Of a DNA stretch of 64,000 nucleotides, positions 55,002 to 64,000 are shown piece by piece (position 1 is the first letter of the stretch; every line of letters starts with the position of its first letter). The DNA is from Omphalotus guepiniiformis (lineage: Eukaryota; Basidiomycota; Agaricomycetes; Agaricales; Omphalotaceae). A model generated the notes under the pieces. The model searched no databases. It saw nothing but the letters and a program-made list of their open reading frames with translations, and was not told the DNA's origin. The stretch lies in contig JAQOOI010000059.1 of assembly GCA_028554645.1 (NCBI GenBank), positions 26,692 through 90,691 on the forward strand, read 5' to 3'. The position numbers were made by a program, and so were the translations under genes.

Positions 55002-57076
55002 TTTTTTTTTTTTATTTTTTTTTAATGCGAACATTACCTTTCTTATAAGTTAATAAGGCTATTATTTTTTTCGCCTCTAGCCTTAGCGACTCGCACCCTT
55101 TCAATTATTTGCTGAATACCTACAACACTTTTTTTTAAGCTGCTAGCTACTGCGACACCTCCACCTGCTTTAGCAGCTTCGCGTCCCACTTTTGTTCTGG
55201 GACTATCAGTCACCTTTGGTGAATGGTGAATGGTGGAAGGTAGATGGTGCTTGCTTTTGCTTAGGCATTCAAATTTTTCTTGCTTAGGCAACACTTACGC
55301 ACCAAAAGAGGACGGTTGAGAGGTTGGTTGCTATCACTTTCACTCGTTATCACCTATTACTAAGCCCAATAAACAAATCTGGGTGAGCTAGTGTGTGTGG
55401 GGAATTTTACTTTTGCTTAGGCAAATAAGTGATTGTGATATTGTATTAACAGTTATCACTCACTTGTTTAGACATTAACTTTAGCTTAGGCAAATATGCG
55501 ATTGTGTTAGCGAGTAGTTGTGGTTTCTATCCCCTCTCCTTAAAACTAAAGTGGCAGTGAGCAAGGAAAAGGGATTGGGATTGTAATAATGGTTGTAGCT
55601 AAAGCAAAGTAGCAATCACCCACTCACATTAGTTTAAGAAAAAAAGTAACAGTAAGTGCAGCTCTTCTTTAACAAATTTTCGCTCACTTTATTGTAATAG
55701 CTACAAAACCAAAGTTAAGTGGTTATTTACTTATATCTTAATTTTTATTTTTTGAGTAAAAATAGGAAATATTTTTCACCTTTGGTGTTTTGCTAATTAA
55801 ATAATAAATGCAAGTCACTTAATATATTATTTAATAAATAAACAAGCGCGCAGCGAGTAAACTTCTCCCCTACCCCTCCCCTACCCCTCCCCAAAGGGGT
55901 AGGGGAGGGGTAGGGGGACCCCTTCCCCTCCCCAAAGGGGTAGGGGAGGGGAGGGAGTAATGTAACACTTAAACTTAAAAAAAACATAAAGTGATTTTAA
56001 ATAAAGGTGTAAAATGAAAACCCTTACTTTTTATTTCAAATAAAAAAATTACTAAATTTGTAGAAAAACTCTAGCTTAATATGGATTTTAGCTAGAGGTA
56101 TAGTAAAGGTAAATATAATAGTTAATTTAATATTTAATATTCTTTTATATTTTTAGGCTTTTCTTTCTTAAAAAAATTTACAAATTTTATTTTTAATTAC
56201 TTTTCAATTTTTTTTTTTTCCAAAATATAAATAAAAATAGTTAAAAGAAATATTATCTATATAAAAAATGTAAAATTAGAATAAATAAATTATTCTTTTT
56301 TATTAAATTTTAATTTTATTTTTAAAATTATTAAAAAAATAAAAAAAATTTTTTTTTTTTAAGTACAGAGTTTTACAGTTAAAATATTAAATAATATTAC
56401 TTAGGCTAACCACTTACCCCTCGCTTTGCGCGTGCTTAATTAAAAAATTTATTTTAATGTAACGCTTAAACTTAAACTAATGTTTAAAAGTGAGTGACCA
56501 GACTAAACTTTACTTAAACTTTTTTTGCTTCCTCGCTCCCTCGCTCCCTGCTTTAGCAGCCCCAGCTTTAGCAGCCCCTCCACCATTCGCTGCTAAAGCA
56601 GCGAGGAAATGAGGCGGAGCGGTTGCTAAAGCAAGGAAGCGACCCTAATTTTGATTTCGCTCCCGTCCCTACATTTGGTCTTGCTTTCATTTTTTTGCTT
56701 TAGCTGCCCGTTTGCTACCTACCTTTGGTCTTTCGCTTAACCAGCTTTAACTGCCCCAACCTTTGGATTCTCTCCCCTGCTTTAGCAGCCACACCCAGTT
56801 AAACCAGTGGTGCAAGTGATAGGGAAAGCGAGGGTTGCTTCCGCCCCTGCTTTAGCTGGAAACAGGGAAAGCGAGCTAGAGCTGCTAAAGCGAGGGCTAC
56901 TAAAGCATGGCCACTCCATTTCCCTCTTGCTTCTGTAATCCGCGACCCCACCCTTAATGGGCTGGGCGTGTGCGAGCGAAGGCAGCTAAAAAGTTATACG
57001 GCTGAGTTAATTAAGCAAGCAAGGGTGGGTGTATTAAAATAAAATAAATTGTAAAAATAAATAGGTAGCATTAAAA

Positions 57077-57149
57077 AACATCTTATCGGACTCGAACCAA
57101 TAAACTTTTGCTTCGAAGGCAATTGCTGTACCAATTCAGCTAAAGATGT
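57077..57149 (-). tRNA. trnR(ucg): tRNA-Arg (UCG), right arm
   Basis: Mirror copy of 38823-38895. Confidence 0.92.
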
Positions 57150-57221
57150 AAAATTTATTTTTAAATAATAAATTTATTTTTTATAATTAACTTCCTATTT
57201 TTTAATAAAAATATAATAAAT

Positions 57222-57309
57222 TACGAATAAAGAGACTTGAACTCTTACAATCAAAAAAAAATCATGAGTTCCTAAAACTCACCCGTCTACCAAATTTCGG
57301 CATATTCGT
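57222..57309 (-). tRNA. trnL(uag): tRNA-Leu (UAG), right arm
   Basis: Mirror copy of 38663-38750. Confidence 0.93.
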
Positions 57310-59153
57310 TTTAAATTAATTTAAAAATTTTTATTAATAAAAGGGGGGGCTCCAACTCGCTTGCTACGTTACTACCCTTGATTTCGCACCAGCCCTCACT
57401 GGCAACTTTACAGCTAAATAAGGGGCGGGTGATAACCGACCCCCCTTCCCTTCCATCACCTTGCTTCCTATCACAAATTTTCCTTGCTTTCTGATCCTCC
57501 CCCTTTCATTTTTCCCACCCCCTCGCTGCGCGCTTGTTCTCCCCTCCCTCCTCTTTTTTCCCTTGCTTTAACTGGGCTGTTAAAGTAGGGTAAAATAAAA
57601 ACAGGGGAGCTAAAGCATGGAAAGCAAAGGGTCGCGTAGCGAGAAAGGCAACTGTAACTTTTGTGATTGTGGAAGTGACAACCACCAAAGATGAGTGTGA
57701 ATTGCTAAGGCGAGGGTTATTATAAAGTTAAAATTGTTTCTTTTATTTTTATTTAAATAAAATAGAAAATAAAAAAAGTTAACACTATTATTTTATATAA
57801 TTTAAAAATTTAAAGTTGTTCTTGTACTCACCCACTAATACGTAGGTGACTATCTTTGCTTTTAAAAATTTAAACTTACAAAATTAAAAAGTTAGTGTAG
57901 ATCACCTTTACATAGTTGCAAATGCAATAATAAATATAACAATACAAACTACTAATGGCTAAGCAAGTTAGGAGTTAAATTGCAGCGACTAAAACAATAA
58001 CATAGCAAGAAAATGAATAAAAATTTTTAAAATATTAGCAAGTAAAAGAAAAGACAAAATTATTTTTACATAAAATTATAGTTTTTTTAAATTTAAAACT
58101 TATAATTAATAATTTAATTAATCCAGTGTAAACTTTATTTTTTATTTTAAATATAAAAATAAAATCATAAAAGCATAAGTTTGCTCAACACCCCTTTGCT
58201 TGCTTAGGCAACTATCCCTCAACCATGCTCTGCCATTGGTCGCTCCCGCCCCCGCCCCTTAACTGAAAAGTAGGTAAGCGGACTGTTAAAGCAGGATCGC
58301 AGTATTGCTTTAGCATCCCTGCTTTAGCTGTTACGTGACCCACCTTGCTTTAGCTAAGGCTAAAGCAGGGGTGCTAAGCAGGGTGGGAGGGGGGGGGGGA
58401 GGGGAAAGAAATATTACCTAAGTAAGGGTGAATAAAAGTAACAATGTAAAGGTAATTGACATTCACCCTTTTGTGCTTGGTAAATTGAGCTTGCTCACTT
58501 AAACTTACCATAGTAAGAGTCTCTTTCCCCTTTGGGGAGAGAGGCTGATAACTACTAGCAAATTTTACCATTACCACTCTTGCATTTGCAAAATCGCTCT
58601 TGCTTAAGCAACCACCTTTTGCTTTATAGCGATTTAAGTTGAAGTGAGCGGGTTGCTATCGCCCTTTTGCTTACTCGTTTTTTTTTTTTCCTCTTCACTC
58701 ACACAAAAGTAATAGTGAGTATCCCCACCCGCTTGTGCGATCACTTTCACTATCGTTAATGCGGTTGCTGTCGCCTTAGAGCGAGGGTGTGAGTGTGCAA
58801 GAAAATGTTTTAGCAGCTAGCGACTAAAGTTTAAGAGAGCTGCTACTCCCCTTCCCCTCGCTCGCGCAGCGAGAGCGAGCTAAAGCAGGGGAGGGGAAGG
58901 GTGTTATATGATAGGGGAGGGTGGCAGTCGCAAAGCGAGGGGTGGGCGGCACTTAAATCTTGTTAATTGCTTGTAAAAAGCAAGTGATAGTAGCTAAGGC
59001 AAGGACTATAACAAAAATTTTCATATTATATAAAATAAATTAATAAGGAAAAATGTGGTTGGGTTAATAATAGTTAAAAAAACAAAAAATTTTTCGCTCC
59101 GCTCGCTCGCGCGCCTGTTTTATTTTTTTTTTAATAAATTTTTAATTAATCAT

Positions 59154-59225
59154 TAGGAGGTAGAGTAATCGAAACTCTGTCTTCAAAGTGTAAATTTGAC
59201 GCTAAAACCACTCAGCTAACCCCCT
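59154..59225 (-). tRNA. trnV(uac): tRNA-Val (UAC), right arm
   Basis: Mirror copy of 36746-36817. Confidence 0.93.
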
Positions 59226-59310
59226 CTTTAGTTATTTATTAATTTAAAAAAGTGAACCAATATTATTATTATTATTTTAGCTACTATTATAATAATTTTT
59301 TTTAAAGCCT

Positions 59311-59627
59311 GTTCATCACGAATGCAATCTTCACCGTTGCGCTAGTGATCAACGATTACTCGAAATTCCTTCTTCATGTCGCCGAATTTCAGGCGACAAT
59401 TCGTCTAAAATAAATTTAATAATAGTAACTTTCTTTAATGATTAGCTAATCCTTATGACCTTAAACATTTATCTTAAAAAAGAAAACATTAATTTTGTAA
59501 AAAACAAAATACAAAGTCCGGTTTTTGCATCACTTTGTAAAAGTTCTTGTGGCACGTCGATAGCCCAGTTCATTAGGGCCATAACGACTTGTCTTAGCCC
59601 CAAATGAAAATATTTAAAAATCATTAG
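59311..59627 (-). pseudogene. Duplicated rns fragment, right arm
   Basis: Mirror of 36341-36657 and identical in sequence to the rns part at 60549-60865. Confidence 0.95.
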
Positions 59628-60548
59628 CCTAAATAACTTAAAAAAAAAAATTTTTTTTTAATTTTTTTTAATTAAATATATAAAATAATAAAAAAATAAT
59701 AAGAGCTTTGCTTTTTCTCTATTACGAATTAAATATTAAAAAATAATTGTTATTATGTAGTGTAATAGTAATTATTCAGTTACAATTTTTCGTAAAATAT
59801 AATTATTACTATCTTTTGATTAAAATTTTCTCTCTCGCTGCGCGATCGCTGCGCGACTAACATTTACTTTGGTTATTATGGTAACTAAAGTAACTATGCT
59901 ATTTATGTTTTATATAGTAAGTTGCTATCACCACCAATTCTCGCTATCGCTTCCCACAAATTTGACGCGTAAGCGAGGGGAGGGGGGGTGGCGGAAAAGT
60001 GAGCTGCTAAAGTAAGGAGTAATAGAGTAATTTAGTATACTAAGCAAATATTTACTAAACTTTATTTAAGTAGCATTACATTAAAATAAAGTAAGTTTAA
60101 AAGTAAAAGACAAATTACTAAAACATTAGCAGTGCGAGATATAATAAATGTTTTTCGCTCACCGTTCCTGCTTTAGCTGTCGCTTAGAGCGAGGAGCGCT
60201 CGCTCTCTCACCGTCCTTGCTTTAGCTGCTAAAGCAGTACGGCGGCTACTGTTTTAGCAAGAGCGAGGGGTTAAAATAATTTTATTTTCCAGCAGCACCT
60301 TCCAGTACAGCTACCTTGCTATGACTTTTGAGATGTTACTCAAATGGGTTAAAAGATACTAATTAGTTTAACAAAGATGTTTATTTAAAAATAAAAGATT
60401 AAAATATTAATTAAATCAATAGATATATAAACCTATAAGTAAAACTACACTTAAAATAATATTAACTATTACTTAAGATATCTTTGAAAAGTTATAATTA
60501 TGTGGCTTTTTCCCCCTATCCAAATTCCTTCCCAGTGACAGACAGTTA

Positions 60549-60865
60549 GTTCATCACGAATGCAATCTTCACCGTTGCGCTAGTGATCAACGATTACTCG
60601 AAATTCCTTCTTCATGTCGCCGAATTTCAGGCGACAATTCGTCTAAAATAAATTTAATAATAGTAACTTTCTTTAATGATTAGCTAATCCTTATGACCTT
60701 AAACATTTATCTTAAAAAAGAAAACATTAATTTTGTAAAAAACAAAATACAAAGTCCGGTTTTTGCATCACTTTGTAAAAGTTCTTGTGGCACGTCGATA
60801 GCCCAGTTCATTAGGGCCATAACGACTTGTCTTAGCCCCAAATGAAAATATTTAAAAATCATTAG
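60549..60865 (-). repeat. 317-bp direct repeat within rns, right arm
   Basis: Mirror of 35102-35418. Confidence 0.95.
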
Positions 60866-61554
60866 TTATAAAGTATAAATTTATAACAGGGATTTCGTCC
60901 GTTAGTGGAGTTAACCTTACTTCTCAAAACACGGACTGACGACAGCCATGCAACACCTGTAAACGAGTTATTAAATTAAAAAAATAAATAACTACTCATA
61001 TTTATTATAAAAAAAATTCAATAAATAAATTAATTCTAAATAAATATGGCTATACAAGAACTGGTAAGATTTTACGCGTACTCTCGTATTAAATAACATG
61101 CTTCACTTCGTTTGCTTCGAGACCGACTAATTTTTTTGGTTTCAGTTTTGCAACCGTACTCTCAAGGCGGAATGGTTATCGCGTTAACATCGATACTAGT
61201 TATTAAAACTAACAATCCACCATTCATCGTTGACAGTGAGAGATATCTGGGTCTCTAATCCTATTTTCTATTCTCACCTTCGTTTCTCAGCGTCAATCAT
61301 TATTAGATAAAAAGCTTTCACCATTAGTATTCCACCTAGTATTTTAGGATTTAATCCCTACTCTAAGCATTATTCGGCTTATCCTCAATATGATTCTATC
61401 TTAAATTTATTAAATTTTTAAAAATCAAAATATAATATTTGAAATAGCTATTTTAAAAATATAACTTTTAAGCTGCCTACACACCCTTTACGCCTGGTTA
61501 ATGTGACTAACGTTTGCGTCTCTGGCATTACCGAGTCTTCTGGCACCCACATTT

Positions 61555-62855
61555 CATCAAATTTATCATATAATTTTTTAAATTTTTCTACCTTTATTCA
61601 TTCCAGCTTCTATTACTTTTATTTCTTCAAAACCTTCTACTGTTTTATGTTTATTTAAAATCATCATATTAGCAATTTTTGCTCAATCTAAATAATCTAA
61701 ATATTTAATACCTAAAACAGGATACTTATTAAAAAAAGGAATAATTTTGTTATTTATATCTGAAAAATTTCCTACTACTATATTTAAAACAGAATGATCT
61801 TTTCTATTATCATATTCAATTCTTCCACAACCTAAATATTTAATTATAAGTTCCATTAATTTAAAATCTTTAACATGCTGTGTTAATCTAAATCTTAAAT
61901 AAACTCTTTCTTTTCTAGTATTAGTAGCTTTCCTAATTCCTGCATCAAAATTACCTTCTCCACTAACAAAACCTGAAATCCAATGTAGATCATAAATATT
62001 TGCAGTTTCAATGGTTTCTCTTATTACAGGATTAATTTGAGGAAACTTAGATTTAACAAAATCAGAATTACTTTTATTCATAGAAGCTTTAATATTAACT
62101 ATTTCTTGTAAACCAGCATAATTAAGATGAGCTCCTTTGTTCATTAATTGAACTATTTGCACAAATAATTTAAAATCAGCTGCTTTTTGAGTTAATAGTA
62201 CATATTTATTAAAATGAGGAATAATAATATTTAGCAATTCAGTTACACTACTTACTGAATAAATTCAAGCGTTGCTTTCATTATCAAAAGTAAATGTTCC
62301 TATGCCTCCAAAAAATTCTTGAATTTTGATTAATAAAGAATGATCTTTAGCATTTAATCCAATTTTAAATCTAGCCATTACTCTTATCTTAGTGCTGGCT
62401 TTATTGTTAGATTGAATTGAAATAGTAAAACTTCCCTCAGCATCAGTAAATCCAGTAACAAAATATGGATTCAACGGTATATTATTTGTAGAGTAAAATC
62501 TATTAAAAAAATGTTTAGAAAGGATTTTGACAAGATAGCTTCTTTCGAAGCCCGTTAGAATACACCTTAACTTTGGATATAATATAGACCCAAAGCAACT
62601 ACCATCTACTCGTTGCTCTTTTACACCTTTACTTAATATTATTGGTTGACTGTTACTGTTATATTTAAGTAAAAATGATTTAGATCCGCGATAACCCATT
62701 TTAGTTTCCTTCATCTTATGACTTATTACCTTACATGAGTAATTACTTCATCCACTTACAAACTTTCGAATGTAGTTTGGTACCATAAGCTTTAGGGCTT
62801 TTCCGGAGTTTGATAGTTTAACAGCCATTAACGATGTAGTCCTAATACATCTCAC
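61555..62855 (-). mobile_element. Group I intron in rns, right arm
   Basis: Mirror of 33111-34412, one base shorter because of a poly-A/T difference near 61583. Confidence 0.8.
61578..62714 (-). CDS. LAGLIDADG homing endonuclease in rns intron, right arm
   Basis: Mirror of the left-arm gene with the same two motifs and the same two TGA-Trp codons. A run of five instead of six A near 61583-61587 (as read on the coding strand) shifts the last part, giving an earlier stop at 61578-61580 and 378 instead of 395 residues. The lost part lies after both LAGLIDADG domains, so activity might not suffer, or the difference may be a reading error. Confidence 0.83.
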
Positions 62856-63496
62856 AGCTTTGGACAACACTAATAGTAAAGTAACATCAAATTTTTCCCT
62901 TACATTATCACATTCACCATTTTAAACGAAAAATGCGATTTCAGTTAGCTAGTTCACTCTTTCGAGCATTGACTAATATTCTTGACTGCTGGTAGTGTAC
63001 ACTACTAGGGACATTTCATTCCCAATGTGGCCATTTGCTCTATCAAACATGGCTTCTGATCGTAGGCTTGGTAGGCTTTTACTCCACCAACTACCTTTAA
63101 ACAGAATAGATCGAATCTTATAGCAGAAAATTTCCTTTATAAAATAAATAGCTAATTATTTTTACTTATACTTTAAAATAAAAAATTAAAGTATCTTTAA
63201 CTTAAATATTTACTCACACCCGCCCGCCTCCTTCCCTCCCTCGCTTTCCTTGCTAAAGCAAAGGAGCGACGGGAGGGAGGGAGCGATAGCAAGTGAGAAT
63301 AGTAAAAATAAAAATTAAAGAAATAAATTATCTTCGAATTAAGAAGACTATAAGGTATCTAATCTATATTACTCACCTTTACACCTTGTTTTTTATTAGT
63401 AAATATTTATTTAAATATAAACTTTTTATAAACAATGATTTGCATGTCTTAAAACTACTGAAAAACGTTCAATCAGAACCAAAATTAAATTCTTTT

Positions 63497-64000
63497 TTAA
63501 AATTAAACAAATTTTTATTTTTTTTTTTTGTTATATTATATTTGCATAAGGCAATATTTATTATCTCTTTTATTTACTATAAATTTTTTTAATGATCATT
63601 TTTATAAAATAATTATTTATTATATTTATAATAAAAATATATATTTTTACTATTATTTTTACATTAATTAATTAGGATCAAAAAGTAAAATTTTTATCTA
63701 TAAAAAAAGTAGTTAATCGCTTACTAAATGCTAAAACTAAAATTTTTATTGTAGTGATGGAGCTACTCTAGCTTATGCAGCCCACTAACTAGTCTACACT
63801 TACCTAAACTTAAACTCTACCTTCTAAAACTTGCCCACTTAAACTTAAACTCGCTTTTGCGATTGTGATTGAGACGCATTCACTCACTCTTGCTTAGGCA
63901 ACCCGCCTATTGCATTAGCCACTTAGTTGCTCCCTCCCTTTCCCCTATCCCCTCGCTTTGCCTGCTTTAGCTGTGGGGCGGGGCGGTGCGTTGCTCCGTA
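63497..64000. other. Right-arm flank upstream of rns, cut by the window
   Basis: Mirror of 31967-32469. No gene; GC-rich words from about 63880 to the end of the window. Confidence 0.75.

Larger units (their letters stand above)
48098..60283. other. Right-arm spacers between the tRNA genes
   Basis: The spacers between right-arm tRNA genes mirror those of the left arm and hold the same GC-rich elements and AT-rich DNA (for example 49362-50568, 52241-53505, 55002-57076, 57310-59153, 59628-60283). I found no extra gene in them. Confidence 0.75.
60284..63496 (-). rRNA. rns: Small-subunit ribosomal RNA, right arm
   Basis: Mirror copy of 32470-35683. Exons are about 62856-63496 and 60284-61554. 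It carries the same GC hairpin (about 63213-63297) and intron as the left copy. I saw no substitution at the rRNA landmarks; small length differences occur in poly-A/T runs. Confidence 0.93.
48098..64000 (-). repeat. Giant inverted repeat, right arm (cut by window end)
   Basis: Reverse complement of the left arm with small differences: one AAT unit fewer near 59264-59277, 14 instead of 15 C at about 49600, 5 instead of 6 T at about 61583, an altered poly-A with a C at 50796, and one T more near 63520. Confidence 0.97.

Overview
The window is mitochondrial DNA from a filamentous fungus, most likely a basidiomycete. It is very AT-rich. UGA is read as tryptophan (for example in cox2 and in all three better-preserved homing-endonuclease genes). 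nad4L and nad5 lie back to back, rps3 is free-standing, and there are group I introns with LAGLIDADG and GIY-YIG reading frames. The basidiomycete assignment rests on remembered protein similarity and gene layout, not on a search.

Layout of the single-copy part (about 1-31,966): a 3 kb stretch without genes; cox2 with two group I introns (3010-6274); an unknown ORF overlapping the end of cox2 (6240-6812); a long gene-poor stretch holding one decayed minus-strand ORF (8898-9839); cox3, split by one group I intron (about 12.14-15.61 kb); a rearranged block with copies of an unknown membrane-protein family plus fragments of cox3, nad4L and nad5 (15.7-20.8 kb); nad4L and nad5 (20.88-23.27 kb); another copy of the unknown family (23.8-25.2 kb); and an extremely long rps3 (26.87-30.74 kb).

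Layout of the inverted repeat: from about 31,967 to the end of the window lies a giant inverted repeat. Two arms of about 15.9 kb are separated by only 226 bp (47,872-48,097). Each arm carries rns (split by a group I intron with a LAGLIDADG gene), an exact 317-bp duplicate of part of the rns 3' domain, and 13 tRNA genes (V, L-uag, R-ucg, A, F, T, Q, K, Y, M, S-uga, P, N), all in the same orientation. The arms are near-identical but differ at several homopolymers and one AAT microsatellite. The outer end of the repeat is not visible.

Everywhere outside, and sometimes inside, genes lie short GC-rich hairpin elements built from words such as CTGCTTTAGCAG and GCGAGCG, many present as identical 27-68 nt copies. 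They occur in intergenic DNA, inside the rns 5' domain, inside rps3 and near a frameshift in an intron endonuclease gene. cox3, nad4L, nad5, rps3 and the unknown ORFs show many small frameshifts. Small duplicate fragments of nad4L and nad5 keep the correct base count where the main gene does not, so uncorrected sequencing error is a serious alternative to real decay.

Gene functions: cox2 and cox3 are core subunits of cytochrome c oxidase, nad4L and nad5 of complex I, and rps3 and rns build the mitochondrial small ribosomal subunit. The tRNAs serve mitochondrial translation. rnl, cox1, cob, atp6/8/9, the other nad genes and the remaining tRNAs are not in this window.
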